64,000 bases of DNA from Chryseobacterium sp. CY350 (lineage in GTDB: Bacteria > Bacteroidota > Bacteroidia > Flavobacteriales > Weeksellaceae). The stretch covers positions 1,612,001-1,676,000 of the forward strand of contig NZ_CP116034.1 of NCBI RefSeq assembly GCF_027945075.1, written 5' to 3'. The position numbers and the translations under genes were made by a program. The notes beneath the pieces are model-generated. The model made no database searches. It was not told the DNA's origin and was given only the letters and a program-made list of their open reading frames with translations. Of the stretch, positions 35,770 to 45,499 are shown in pieces (position 1 is the stretch's first letter; each line of letters begins with the position of its first letter).

Positions 35770-36522
35770 ATGAAACCCATTCAATCTGACCTCAGCAAAA
35801 AACTTCTTCAACAGGATTTCTCAGATTTAAATATTGAAAATTTGCAGTTGAAAAAATGTCAGCAACTCGCAGAAAATTTTGTTGAATTAGAAAATGGAAT
35901 TGCAGTTTTAAGCGATCTTCAGTTTAATAAAAGCTATGTTTACTCCGGGAAACTTGCTGATGAACTTGGTGTTTTTCAGGACAAAAATATTCAGGAAATT
36001 GAGAGCATTTGGGAAGAAGAACTTTTTGCAAAGCTGGAAATAGAAGATGTCTTGCAGAAACATTTGCTGGAACTTCAGTTTTTTCAATTTATAAAAACCA
36101 TTCCTTCTGATCAACATCGAGATTATTGCGTGGTAAGCAGATTGCGAATAGCCGAGGATCAAAAAGCAATTCTTCACAAGATGTTTTACTTTACAAATGC
36201 CACCGACAAAAATGTAGAATTGGCGCTTTGTCTTTATCATTTTGATTTTCTCAATTCATCACTTCATCACGGAATGATCATTAATACTGCAAACGGCTCA
36301 ATAATCCATCAGACAGAAGACAGTAATTCAGCATTTTTATCAATTCGAGAAAAGGAAATCCTGAAGCTAATAAAAGACGGAAAGAGAAGTAAAGAAATTG
36401 CTGAACTTCTATTTATCAGCATCAATACTGTAAACCGTCACAGACAGAATATTTTGGAAAAAATGCGTGTAGGAAATACGACAGAAGCATGCACAATGGC
36501 GACGAAGCTGAAATGGATTTAG
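35770..36522 (+). CDS. LuxR-family (HTH) transcriptional regulator
   Basis: A 250-residue regulator. The C-terminal helix-turn-helix at about 187-245 is clear: LSIREKEILKLIKDGKRSKEIAELLFISINTVNRHRQNIL carries the typical GxxxKEIA and SxNTVxxHR elements of the GerE/LuxR fold. The N-terminal 180 residues have no receiver Asp signature and could be a PAS-like ligand-binding or sensing domain (inference). It is divergent from the O-acetyltransferase gene, which it may control. Confidence 0.8.
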   Translation: MKPIQSDLSKKLLQQDFSDLNIENLQLKKCQQLAENFVELENGIAVLSDLQFNKSYVYSGKLADELGVFQDKNIQEIESIWEEELFAKLEIEDVLQKHLLELQFFQFIKTIPSDQHRDYCVVSRLRIAEDQKAILHKMFYFTNATDKNVELALCLYHFDFLNSSLHHGMIINTANGSIIHQTEDSNSAFLSIREKEILKLIKDGKRSKEIAELLFISINTVNRHRQNILEKMRVGNTTEACTMATKLKWI

Positions 36523-36595
36523 CTAAATATTCTCAGAACCAATTTTTATAAAATCAATAAAAATTGTATTTTTAGTATTAATAAAAAAAAGATCA

Positions 36596-37240
36596 ATGGA
36601 ATTTCTGAAAGATCATTCTGTACAAAACGAACTGCTTTTAATTTTAATTTCAGTTATTCTGGGACTTTTTATAGGAGCCGAAAGAGAGTATCAAAATAAG
36701 TCTGCGGGACTGCGTACTTTCATTCTGGTCTGTTTCGGGTCTTGTCTTTTTACAATTTTATCAATAAAAATCGGGGTGCAGGATCCCGATCGTCTTGCTG
36801 CAAATATCATCACCGGAATTGGTTTTCTGGGAGCTGGAGTTATATTCAAAGGCGACAACAAAATTGACGGAATTACTACTGCAACTACAATCTGGGGAAC
36901 TGCATCGATAGGGATGGCTGTAGGATCGGGATACGTGTACCTCTCTTTATTGGGAACAGTATTGGTTCTTTTGATTTTAAGTTCGCTTACCTATTTTCAG
37001 AATATTATTGATAACAATCATAAGATCAGGGAGTATAAAATCATCGTTACGAGGCTGGAAGATATAGCATACTTTGAAGAAATATTTAATAAACATCATC
37101 TGAAACATTTCGTTGCAAGGCAAAAATTTACAAAAGAAAACATTACCACAGCTTGGATTCTTACGGGTAAACATACCAATCATGATCTTTTTATCAAAGA
37201 GCTGCAGACAGATGAGAAAGTCTATGCTTATGAATTTTAA
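36596..37240 (+). CDS. MgtC/SapB family membrane protein
   Basis: A 214-residue membrane protein with 4-5 N-terminal transmembrane segments and a C-terminal soluble domain. The segments LGLFIGAEREYQNKSAGLRTF and NIITGIGFLGAGVIFKGDNKIDGITTATTIW match the MgtC/SapB family. Studied members help survival at low magnesium or inhibit F-type ATP synthase in other bacteria; that role here is not shown. It lies 73 bases after the LuxR gene on the same strand. Confidence 0.85.
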   Translation: MEFLKDHSVQNELLLILISVILGLFIGAEREYQNKSAGLRTFILVCFGSCLFTILSIKIGVQDPDRLAANIITGIGFLGAGVIFKGDNKIDGITTATTIWGTASIGMAVGSGYVYLSLLGTVLVLLILSSLTYFQNIIDNNHKIREYKIIVTRLEDIAYFEEIFNKHHLKHFVARQKFTKENITTAWILTGKHTNHDLFIKELQTDEKVYAYEF

Positions 37241-37407
37241 TTGATCTTCTTTTATTTTCTTTAAAGCTGAATGTGACCTTTTTTTTCATCAGCAGATAAT
37301 CACTTCTTGTCTGCTTCTCTAGCCGTTGTTGATTAATTTATTTGGACTGTTATAAAAAATTTTCATTAAATCTTCAATTGCTAAACCTTAGATCGTTTAT
37401 GAATCAG

Positions 37408-37415
37408 TAATTTTG
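37408..37415 (+). promoter_or_regulatory. -7 promoter element of the Crp/Fnr-type gene
   Basis: TAATTTTG, 20 bases upstream from the ATG at 37428. The in-frame TTG at 37413 lies in this element and is therefore not used as the start. Confidence 0.6.
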
Positions 37416-37427
37416 TTTTCCATAAGT

Positions 37428-38009
37428 ATGGAAGATTTAATACATTTTTACGTTTCAGTTTTAGGAATTCCCAAAGATTTGGCACTACTTCACACCGTGA
37501 AGTTTGAGAGGATAGAAATTCCGAAAAAAACAATCATATTAAATCACGGAGAGACAGAAGATTACCTGTATTTCATATCTGAGGGGATCGTGCGATTCTT
37601 TGTTCACAAAATGCATCCCACAGAACCACCGAAGGAAATTACTTTTTCTTTTATAGTTAAAAATATGTTTTGCAGTGCTTACGACTCATTTATTACCAGA
37701 AAGCCCTGTCACTATAACATTGAAACTTTAAAAGACACCATAATTTACAGAATTCATCACCGTGATCTTCAGGATCTTTATAAAACTACAGAAATTGGCA
37801 ACTACATTGGCAGAATTTCCGCAGAAGGTCTTTATGTAAGAAAAGCGCAGCGGGAGATGTCCCTACTGATGTATTCCGCAGAAGAAAGATATCTAAATCT
37901 AATGAAAACATATCCTGAGTATATTCTTCAGATTCCATTAAAATATATAGCCTCATATCTCGGGATTACGCCGCAGGCATTAAGCCGAATAAGAAAGAAA
38001 ATTTCTTAA
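37428..38009 (+). CDS. Crp/Fnr family transcriptional regulator
   Basis: A 193-residue protein with an N-terminal cyclic-nucleotide-binding beta-barrel (FERIEIPKKTIILNHGETEDYLYFISEGIVRFF) and a C-terminal winged helix. The recognition part reads IPLKYIASYLGITPQALSRIRKKI, typical of Bacteroidetes Crp homologues. The arginine and Glu of cAMP binding are not obvious, so an effector is doubtful. It ends two hundred bases upstream of the S46 peptidase gene. Confidence 0.82.
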   Translation: MEDLIHFYVSVLGIPKDLALLHTVKFERIEIPKKTIILNHGETEDYLYFISEGIVRFFVHKMHPTEPPKEITFSFIVKNMFCSAYDSFITRKPCHYNIETLKDTIIYRIHHRDLQDLYKTTEIGNYIGRISAEGLYVRKAQREMSLLMYSAEERYLNLMKTYPEYILQIPLKYIASYLGITPQALSRIRKKIS

Positions 38010-38042
38010 CCTAGATTCATTTTATGACATTAATACATTTCT

Positions 38043-38165
38043 TAGTTTTGCTACATCTTAAGAGACACAAATGATGAACAATATTTGTACAATTAAGAAG
38101 ATTACTAAATTAAAGATATCATTTCCCAAACCCTTTCTGAATTAAATTTCGAGAGGGTTTTCTTT
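38043..38165 (+). ncRNA. Short promoter-to-terminator unit, possible small RNA or 24-residue ORF
   Basis: A -7 element TAGTTTTG (38043-38050) is followed about 110 bases later by a hairpin (aaaccctttc 38128-38137 with gagagggttt 38151-38160, one mismatch) and a T run. Between them, at 38071, an ATG opens a frame of 24 codons that stops within the hairpin loop (MMNNICTIKKITKLKISFPK and four more residues). It is independent from the S46 gene, whose start lies 46 bases after the terminator. I recognise no family; either a small RNA, a small peptide gene or a chance arrangement is possible. Confidence 0.35.
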
Positions 38166-38210
38166 TTCTGTAGAAGATTAAATCCGTATTTTAGTCAAAA
38201 TTTTTTTGTA

Positions 38211-40352
38211 ATGATAAAACGTAATTTTTTGATTGCTTCGGCTTTCTTCAGTTTTTCGCTGGGAATGGCTCAGCAATACGGCGGAATGTGGATTCCCACA
38301 GAATTGAATGAAAAGGAAATGAAAGATCTCGGAATGAAAATCTCTGCCAAAGATATCTTCAATACCCAAAAACCAAGCATAAAAGATGCTGTAGTACAGT
38401 TCAACGGGGGTTGTACGGCAGAAATAATTTCTCCAAAAGGTTTGCTTCTTACCAATCATCACTGTGGTTACGGGCAGATTCAGGCTCATTCTACCGTTCA
38501 AAATGATTTGCTATCAAACGGATTTTGGGCAAAAAATATAGAAACCGAACTTCCGAATCCCGGAGTAACTGTTGATTTTATCGTTGATATTAAAGAAGTT
38601 ACAAATCAGATTTTAGAAGGAACAGATAATCTTCAGGAACCTGAACTTTCAAAAAAAATCGCCAACAATATTGAGATTTATAAAAACTCTCAGAAAACAG
38701 AGTCTTACCAATCAATTTCTGTAAAATCGATGTATTACGGAAATAAATTTTATGCTTATGTAATTGAAACCTATAAAGATGTACGTTTGGTAGGCGCTCC
38801 ACCACAAAGCATCGGAAAATTCGGAAGCGATACAGACAACTGGGTTTGGCCTAGACATACGGGAGATTTCTCTATGTTCAGAATTTACGCTGATAAAAAC
38901 AACAAGCCTGCAGAATATTCAAAAGATAACATTCCTTATGTTCCGAAGCATTATCTTCCGGTTTCTATAAAAGATAAGGCTGAGAATGATTTCACATTTG
39001 TATTTGGCTTCCCGGGACGAACTACAGAATACCTGCCCGCAATTGCTGTTGAAAAAATCATGACAGAAATTGATCCTGCAAGAATTGCCGTACGCGATGT
39101 TGCTTTGAAAACTTTAGATGAAAAAATGCGTGCAGATGATGCCACACGTATAAAATATGCTTCAAAGTTTGCTTCAGTTGCCAATTACTGGAAAAAATGG
39201 ATTGGTGAAGTAGAAGGTCTTAAAAAATCTAATGCTGTACAGAAAAAAGTGATGTATGAAGGTTCTTTGGTTTCCAAAAATCCTCAGATAAAAGTAACCT
39301 TAGATGAACTCAACAAACTGTACAAAGATCAGGCTCCTTTTGCTCTCAACAATGCTTATTATTCTGAAGTTGTAAGAAATGCTGAAACGCTTATGCTTGC
39401 CAATCTATATTCAAACTATATCACATCGGTAGAAGCAGGGAGGATGGATGAGAAAGGTATTGCTGCTTTTAAAAACAGACTTACCTCTTTTTACAAAGAT
39501 TACAGTGCTGAGCTAGACGCTAAAGTGACGGCCAAACTTTTGGCTCTATATGCAAATAAAACAGCTCCCCAGTTTTTACCTTCTGGTTTTGATAAGTTTA
39601 AAAATGAAACTCAAAATATCGCATCGATTGAGGAAATGTCTAAAAACTCTGTCATCACTGGAAGATCAGAAGTGAATGGAGCTTCTCTGAGCGCAGATAT
39701 AGACAAAGCTTTTTCTAACCAGGACAAACTGATCAAGACCATTAAAAAAGATCCTGTTTACCAACTTTTCAATAATATGAAAGATACATATATGAAAACT
39801 GCTGATCCTCAGTTCATGTCATTACAGGTAAAAATCGATGCTTTGCAGAAAAAATATATGGCTCAGCAGATGTCGACAGATAAAGACAGAAAATTCTTTC
39901 CTGATGCCAATTCTACACTTCGTGTGACGTACGGAAAAGTAAAAGGTTCAACACCGAAAGATGCCGTAACTTATGATTACCAGACGCATTTAGCAGGTGT
40001 GATGGAAAAATATGTTCCGGGAGATTATGAATTTGATGTTCCGAAAAAGTTGATTGATCTTTATGACAAAAAAGATTTTGGAAACTACAAAGATAAAACC
40101 GGAGACGTTCCTGTAGGATTTACCGCGACCAACCATACGACAGGAGGAAATTCCGGAAGTCCGGCACTGGATGCACACGGAAACTTGGTAGGACTGAATT
40201 TTGACAGACAATGGGAAGGTACGATGAGTGACATTAACTACGATCCGCGTTTTAGCAGAAATATCATGGTTGATACAAAGTACATTCTTTTTATCGTTGA
40301 TAAATTTGCCGATTCTAAATGGCTGATTAATGAGATGAAGATTGTGAAATAA
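38211..40352 (+). CDS. S46 family dipeptidyl-peptidase (DPP11-type)
   Basis: A periplasmic serine exopeptidase of 713 residues that removes dipeptides from peptide N-termini. The signal peptide ends near AQ (residue 21). The chymotrypsin-like triad is seen in LLTNHHCGYG (His84) and GGNSGSPA (Ser648). Arg666 in NFDRQWEG, 18 residues after the catalytic serine, is at the position where Porphyromonas DPP11 has the arginine that selects Asp/Glu at P1 and DPP7 has glycine. So an acidic-residue specificity is predicted. The N-terminal WIPTELNEKEMKDLGM matches the family. Confidence 0.9.
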   Translation: MIKRNFLIASAFFSFSLGMAQQYGGMWIPTELNEKEMKDLGMKISAKDIFNTQKPSIKDAVVQFNGGCTAEIISPKGLLLTNHHCGYGQIQAHSTVQNDLLSNGFWAKNIETELPNPGVTVDFIVDIKEVTNQILEGTDNLQEPELSKKIANNIEIYKNSQKTESYQSISVKSMYYGNKFYAYVIETYKDVRLVGAPPQSIGKFGSDTDNWVWPRHTGDFSMFRIYADKNNKPAEYSKDNIPYVPKHYLPVSIKDKAENDFTFVFGFPGRTTEYLPAIAVEKIMTEIDPARIAVRDVALKTLDEKMRADDATRIKYASKFASVANYWKKWIGEVEGLKKSNAVQKKVMYEGSLVSKNPQIKVTLDELNKLYKDQAPFALNNAYYSEVVRNAETLMLANLYSNYITSVEAGRMDEKGIAAFKNRLTSFYKDYSAELDAKVTAKLLALYANKTAPQFLPSGFDKFKNETQNIASIEEMSKNSVITGRSEVNGASLSADIDKAFSNQDKLIKTIKKDPVYQLFNNMKDTYMKTADPQFMSLQVKIDALQKKYMAQQMSTDKDRKFFPDANSTLRVTYGKVKGSTPKDAVTYDYQTHLAGVMEKYVPGDYEFDVPKKLIDLYDKKDFGNYKDKTGDVPVGFTATNHTTGGNSGSPALDAHGNLVGLNFDRQWEGTMSDINYDPRFSRNIMVDTKYILFIVDKFADSKWLINEMKIVK

Positions 40353-40374
40353 CATTTAACTGTATATATAAAGA

Positions 40375-40408
40375 GCGGGCGAAATCTTTGATTTCGCCCG
40401 CCTTTGTT
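40375..40408 (+). terminator. Terminator of the S46 peptidase gene
   Basis: An 11-bp G/C-rich stem (gcgggcgaaat 40375-40385 with atttcgcccgc 40391-40401) followed by CTTTGTTTG. Confidence 0.75.
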
Positions 40409-40492
40409 TGTTTTGACTACTTTTTTTTCGACTCGATTTTAGATTCAATCAATTATAAATCCGTTCGATCTCTATAATATTTATGACAAAAA

Positions 40493-43378
40493 TCAATACC
40501 CAAAAATTTCTTCCAGATCAAGTTCTTTGAAACTTCCCATTTGTTTTACAGCTTCGAGATTCAGGTTTTCTTTCTTCCCGATAATTGCGGTATTGAATTG
40601 AATTGGTTTAATTTCTGTCTGATAAAAATTCTTAATTTCATCAAATGTGAGACTTTCAATTTGTCTGTAAATGTCTTTTCTGAAGTCGTGGGAAATGCCC
40701 AATTTTTGTAATCTCAGAGTATTAAAAAATATATTGGTTCTCGTGATTCTTGTTGATGCAATTTGCTTTAAAGCAGATTTTTTTGCATTTTCAAACTGAG
40801 TCGTCACTTCCGGAAGTTCATCCATCAGCTCGGTCATGGTATCGACTGCAATTTGTAATTTATCGGGCTGAGTTCCGATGTAAGTTGTGATGTAATCCGG
40901 ATGTCCTATTTCTGCATTCGGAGTATATGAAACGTACGCAGAATACGCTAAACTTTTACTCTCACGAATTTCCTGGAAAACAATTGACGAAAGACCTCGC
41001 CCGAAATATTCATTAAAAACATTGATCTTACCAAAGTTTTCTGTGTTTACGGTGTGTCCTTTTCCTATTTTACTCATTTCCATCTGAACCATGTCGTAGT
41101 TGGTGAAATATACATTACCTACAGTTTCCGGTTCAGGATATATTTTCGGATCTGCTATTGTACGACTTTGCGGCTCAACGAAATATTCTATTTCATTTTT
41201 TAATTTCTCAAAATCTTTTCCATAGAAAAATATTTGATATTGGAATTTAAATAAATTTCTAATACGTTCTGTGAACTCCTCTACTTTGGCGTTCTGAAGA
41301 TCATCTTTCGAAAGAAAATCTAAATATCTTGAGCTTTTTCCGAACTTCGTGTAGTTCGTCAAAGCATTCATAATGCGGTTTTTATCTTTCTTTACAGCTT
41401 CACGGTTTTCAAGTACCGTTTCTACAAACTGAAGGTATATTTTCTGATCGGGCTGCACGTTTTTCATCCAATGCTGAAGCAATTCAATACCTTGCTCCAT
41501 ATTTTCTTCAAGTCCGCTCAGCGAAATAAGAAGCTGATCTGAGGTCGTCTTAAAATCATTGGTAATTCCAATTTTAAAAAATTCTTTCTTAAGATCTTCA
41601 GAAGAATATTTATCGGTTCCAAGATATTGCAAAATCTGGGTAGAAATTCCCAGTTCACGGTCGTTATCACTTCCAAAAGGAAAAATAAAATGAAGCTGTG
41701 CAAGTTCGTTATATTTATTTTTAACGAAACTTATCTTTTTGTCTTTTACTACATCTGTTTTTATTTCTTTCTTATAATCAATGAATTCCGGATAAACATC
41801 ATCGCTTTTATCGTTAAGAATTTCCTTTAAAAAATCAGATTGGGCATCACGGTTGATCTTTATTGCTGTAATTCCGGGGTTATCTACTCTCAATAATTGA
41901 TCATTAACTCCTTTTTCTTTTTTAACGATCACATAATTATCTTTAAAGAAATTATTGGCAAACGCAATCACTTCATCTTTGGTGATTTCAGCATACTCGT
42001 CCATCTCATTAAGTTCCTGCTCCCAGCTTCTGTCTTTGATAAAAATATCGTACAGATTATTTGCTAATCCGCCTGCAGTTTCTAAAGCTTTCATTCTCTG
42101 CAGTTTAAAATCGTTAATGATAGCGGGAAGCATCCAATCCGGAAATTCTCCTGTTTTCACCAATTCAATTTGCTCCAAAATCATTTCTACAGCTTCAGCT
42201 AATGTTTGATTTTCTTTAGGAACCGCAACCATGGAGAAAAATCCATAACTTTTTAAACCTAAAGAATATGCTTGTGCCCAAAGCATTTTTTGAGTCTGAT
42301 TGATATTTAAATCAAGCAATCCCGCTTCTCCTCTGTTGCTTAAAATATTGGCGACAACATCAGCAAGCATAGCTTCTTTTGAGCCGTAACTATCGGTTCT
42401 CCAGGCTAGTTGCACACGCGGTGTTGTGGGACTATACACTGTTCGTTCAACGATTTCGGTCATTGGTTGCTCAGTAATTGCCTGTTTTTTCGGCAATTCT
42501 CTGTAAGGAATAGATCCAAAATATTGGTCAACGAGCCCGATTGTTTTTTCAAATTCTAAATCTCCTACTAAAACAATCGCATAATTATTAGGAACATAAT
42601 ATTCATCAAAATATTTATGAATCGCCTTCATAGAAGGGTTTTTCAGATGTTCGGGTTTCCCCAAAGTTGTTTGCTGACCGTTCGGATGCGTCGGGAAGAG
42701 TGCTTCCATCAGAGCATCATTCACCAACCGAGAATCGTTGTCCTGCGCACGGTTGAATTCTTCATAAACGGACTCTAATTCTGTATGAAAAAGCCTTAGA
42801 ACCATTTCAGAAAATCGTTCTTTTTCAACTTTCAGCCATTTTTCGAGTTCGTTGTTCGGAATATTGTTTTTGTAAACCGTTTCGTCAAACCATGTGTGAG
42901 CATTAGTGCCGCTTGCTCCCAGCGACGAAATGATCTTATCATATTCATTGGCAATTGCAAACTGACTGGCTTCCTGAGAAACCTCATCAATTTTTTTATA
43001 AATCTCCTTCTTCTTTTCAGAATTCTGCTCGGCTTTATGCTGTTCATATAGTTCTGAAATCTCGTCGATCAGAACTTTTTCTTTTTCCCAGTTTTGAGTT
43101 CCGATTTTCGAAGTTCCCTTAAACATCATATGCTCAAGATAATGCGCCAAACCCGTATTATCAGAAGGATCATTGTTACTCCCTGTTTTTACGGGAATGA
43201 AAGTCTGAATTCTTGGAGCATCAAAATTTTGAGCCAAAAAAACCTTTAATCCGTTGTTGAGGGTATAAATTCTGACTTTATTTTCGTCGTTAGCGACTGT
43301 AGTATATTGGTAATTATTTGTATCTGTATGAATCGTTTCCCTATATTTTCTGTCTATCATATCTAAATTCATTATCAT
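40493..43378 (-). CDS. M16 family zinc metallopeptidase (insulinase-like)
   Basis: A 961-residue protein built of four M16 domains in tandem pairs. The active-site motif HYLEH is at 79-83 with the third zinc ligand Glu in the segment around ELESVYEEF (about 157). The second half repeats the fold without the active residues. There is no signal peptide, so it is probably cytoplasmic; family members degrade small peptides. The start at 43378 is the first ATG; alternatives at 43372 and 43360 are equally possible. Confidence 0.9.
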   Translation of the reverse strand: MIMNLDMIDRKYRETIHTDTNNYQYTTVANDENKVRIYTLNNGLKVFLAQNFDAPRIQTFIPVKTGSNNDPSDNTGLAHYLEHMMFKGTSKIGTQNWEKEKVLIDEISELYEQHKAEQNSEKKKEIYKKIDEVSQEASQFAIANEYDKIISSLGASGTNAHTWFDETVYKNNIPNNELEKWLKVEKERFSEMVLRLFHTELESVYEEFNRAQDNDSRLVNDALMEALFPTHPNGQQTTLGKPEHLKNPSMKAIHKYFDEYYVPNNYAIVLVGDLEFEKTIGLVDQYFGSIPYRELPKKQAITEQPMTEIVERTVYSPTTPRVQLAWRTDSYGSKEAMLADVVANILSNRGEAGLLDLNINQTQKMLWAQAYSLGLKSYGFFSMVAVPKENQTLAEAVEMILEQIELVKTGEFPDWMLPAIINDFKLQRMKALETAGGLANNLYDIFIKDRSWEQELNEMDEYAEITKDEVIAFANNFFKDNYVIVKKEKGVNDQLLRVDNPGITAIKINRDAQSDFLKEILNDKSDDVYPEFIDYKKEIKTDVVKDKKISFVKNKYNELAQLHFIFPFGSDNDRELGISTQILQYLGTDKYSSEDLKKEFFKIGITNDFKTTSDQLLISLSGLEENMEQGIELLQHWMKNVQPDQKIYLQFVETVLENREAVKKDKNRIMNALTNYTKFGKSSRYLDFLSKDDLQNAKVEEFTERIRNLFKFQYQIFFYGKDFEKLKNEIEYFVEPQSRTIADPKIYPEPETVGNVYFTNYDMVQMEMSKIGKGHTVNTENFGKINVFNEYFGRGLSSIVFQEIRESKSLAYSAYVSYTPNAEIGHPDYITTYIGTQPDKLQIAVDTMTELMDELPEVTTQFENAKKSALKQIASTRITRTNIFFNTLRLQKLGISHDFRKDIYRQIESLTFDEIKNFYQTEIKPIQFNTAIIGKKENLNLEAVKQMGSFKELDLEEIFGY

Positions 43379-43404
43379 TCTTTTTATAAAAACTGAATGC
43401 CTTA

Positions 43405-43412
43405 CAAATGTA
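43405..43412 (-). promoter_or_regulatory. -7 promoter element of the M16 peptidase gene
   Basis: TACATTTG on the minus strand, 27 bases before the first ATG. Confidence 0.5.
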
Positions 43413-43561
43413 AGGATTCAAAAAATAAGACCTACCACAATTATTTACATTAAATCTATGATGACGATTTATTTTTAAGTGATAATTAAATATATTTCTT
43501 ACATTTAATTGAGATCAATTTATCTTAAAAATATAACATTGATTAACTTTAAATAACTGTA

Positions 43562-44119
43562 ATGAACGCAACTTTCTTCCAGACTCCGCAAGAATTCAGA
43601 AATTGGCTTGAAAAAAATCACAAGACAAAAAAAGAATTATTGGTCGGCTTTTATAAAGTCGGAACAAAAAAACCTTCTATGACGTGGTCTGAGTCTGTAG
43701 ATCAGGCTTTATGCTTTGGCTGGATAGACGGAGTGAGAAGATCAATTGATGAAGAAAGCTACAGCATTCGCTTTACTCCCAGAAAACCGACGAGCATCTG
43801 GAGCGCAATCAATATTAAAAAAGTTGAGGAACTCACAAAAGCCGGACTGATGCAAAATGCAGGTATTGAAGCTTTTAAACTCAAAAAAGATAAGAAATCC
43901 GGAATCTATTCTCATGAAAATGAAAGCGTAAAACTTTCTGACGAATATGAAAAACAATTTAAAACCAATAAAAAAGCCTGGAAATTTTTCGAGAATCAAG
44001 CTCCATCGTACAAAAAAGTTACCATTCATTGGATCATGAGCGCTAAACAGGCAAAAACACAACTTTCACGTTTAGAAAAAACAATCTCGGAGAGCGAAAA
44101 TGAAAAAAGAGTATCTTAA
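43562..44119 (+). CDS. YdeI/OmpD-associated-family protein
   Basis: A 185-residue soluble protein. The block MTWSESVDQALCFGWIDGVRRSIDEES and RFTPRKPTSIWSAINIKKVEEL are those of the YdeI/OmpD-associated (DUF1905-like) family, small proteins of uncertain function reported in stress contexts in some bacteria. The gene has no visible operon partner; the following lipoprotein gene starts 64 bases on, on the same strand. Confidence 0.8.
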   Translation: MNATFFQTPQEFRNWLEKNHKTKKELLVGFYKVGTKKPSMTWSESVDQALCFGWIDGVRRSIDEESYSIRFTPRKPTSIWSAINIKKVEELTKAGLMQNAGIEAFKLKKDKKSGIYSHENESVKLSDEYEKQFKTNKKAWKFFENQAPSYKKVTIHWIMSAKQAKTQLSRLEKTISESENEKRVS

Positions 44120-44183
44120 AATCACCTCGGCTCGAGTTTCAAATCATTAATTTTTATTATTTTTAAATTCCAAACAAAAAGGT

Positions 44184-44894
44184 ATGAAAGAAGCTTTTGC
44201 TATATTAATTCTAACGCTCTGCTTTTCCTGCACTCCACCTGAAAGAAAGATTCAGCAAAAAAATAAAACCAAATTAAAGGCAGTTCCGAAGATCGTAGCA
44301 AAAAAGGATTCAATAAATAAAGATACTATTGAATTTGTATCGTACAATGACAACTTTGATTATACTCAACTAAACGGTAAAAAAGGAAAAGAAGAGATTG
44401 ATTATATTAATGATCAGAACAATGACCGAAGTTTTCTTCGTGGTGATCTCATTGCCATAGAGTGGAAAAATGACACCATCTACATTGCAGGAGACGGTGA
44501 GACTCCGCAAATGGCTCAATGGATCGTGTCGGCAAAAAAATTAAAAGACGGAAATGTCTCAAAATTCAGAAAACAATATGTCAAAGAACTCAAATATCTT
44601 TTATCAAAAGACGATGAATTATCAGACAGTTATCGGGATCATCTCTATAAAATAGCAGAATATTACATTGCCAATTCATATAAAGAACTGATTAAATTAT
44701 CTGTTAAAAATAAAGAAGATCTCGGATATTCTGTAGAAAAACAAAACAGAGAAGGCAAAGATTACTATGTTTTAGGATTTTTCACAGAGTCTGAATACAA
44801 AATCAATACTTTTCAATGGGTTTACATTGATCCTGACACTGACAAAATCTATGAGTACGATCTTGCAAACGACAGGTTGATCTATTTTCCTTAA
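44184..44894 (+). CDS. Lipoprotein of unknown function
   Basis: A 236-residue lipoprotein. Signal peptide MKEAFAILILTLCFSC, with Cys16 as lipid site, followed by a Lys-rich linker to about residue 50. The rest is a soluble domain with a region FLRGDLIAIEWKNDTIYIAGDGETPQMAQW and alternating Tyr and Lys. I recognise no domain. It is followed after 29 bases by the DUF4256 gene, so the two may share a transcript. Confidence 0.65.
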   Translation: MKEAFAILILTLCFSCTPPERKIQQKNKTKLKAVPKIVAKKDSINKDTIEFVSYNDNFDYTQLNGKKGKEEIDYINDQNNDRSFLRGDLIAIEWKNDTIYIAGDGETPQMAQWIVSAKKLKDGNVSKFRKQYVKELKYLLSKDDELSDSYRDHLYKIAEYYIANSYKELIKLSVKNKEDLGYSVEKQNREGKDYYVLGFFTESEYKINTFQWVYIDPDTDKIYEYDLANDRLIYFP

Positions 44895-44923
44895 AATTTA
44901 AAACACATAAAAAACACTAATCA

Positions 44924-45487
44924 ATGTCAACAAAAAAACAATTATCAGAAAGAGAGAGCATAGAACTTTTGGATATCCTTCAACAGCGTTTTGAGAAAAA
45001 TAAAACCCGCCATCAAAATTTAAACTGGACTGAAATTGAAGAAAAACTAAAAGCGAATCCTTCAAAACTTTGGTCACTCAACCAAATGGAAATCTCCGGT
45101 GGCGAACCTGATGTTGTAGATTATGATAAAAAGACCGATGAATTTTTATTTTTCGACTGCTCTCCCGAAAGTCCTAAAAACAGAAGAAGTTTTTGCTACG
45201 ATCGGGAAGCTCTAGACTCTAGAAAAGAAAACAAACCTCAAAACGATGTGTTGACCTACGCTTCAGAAATAGGTATAGAAATTCTTGATGAAACTCAATA
45301 TCGATTTTTACAAACCTTAGGAAAGTTTGATCTCAAAACATCAAGCTGGATCAAAACACCCAAAGAAATAAGAGAACTTGGCGGTGCACTTTTCTGCGAC
45401 CGGAGATACGATACTATTTTCGTCTATCACAATGGAGCCAATTCTTATTACGCAGCAAGAGCTTTTCGTGGAGTTTTGAAAGTTTAA
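44924..45487 (+). CDS. DUF4256 domain-containing protein
   Basis: A 187-residue cytoplasmic protein. LWSLNQMEISGGEPDVV, FFDCSPESPKNRRSFCYD and RELGGALFCDRRYDTIFVYHNGA are the conserved blocks of DUF4256, a small family in Bacteroidetes and Firmicutes without known function. Several cysteines (in CSPES and FCYD, and FCDRRYD) are kept. It lies downstream of an unknown lipoprotein gene with a 29-base gap. Confidence 0.85.
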   Translation: MSTKKQLSERESIELLDILQQRFEKNKTRHQNLNWTEIEEKLKANPSKLWSLNQMEISGGEPDVVDYDKKTDEFLFFDCSPESPKNRRSFCYDREALDSRKENKPQNDVLTYASEIGIEILDETQYRFLQTLGKFDLKTSSWIKTPKEIRELGGALFCDRRYDTIFVYHNGANSYYAARAFRGVLKV

Positions 45488-45499
45488 TCGATATTACTG

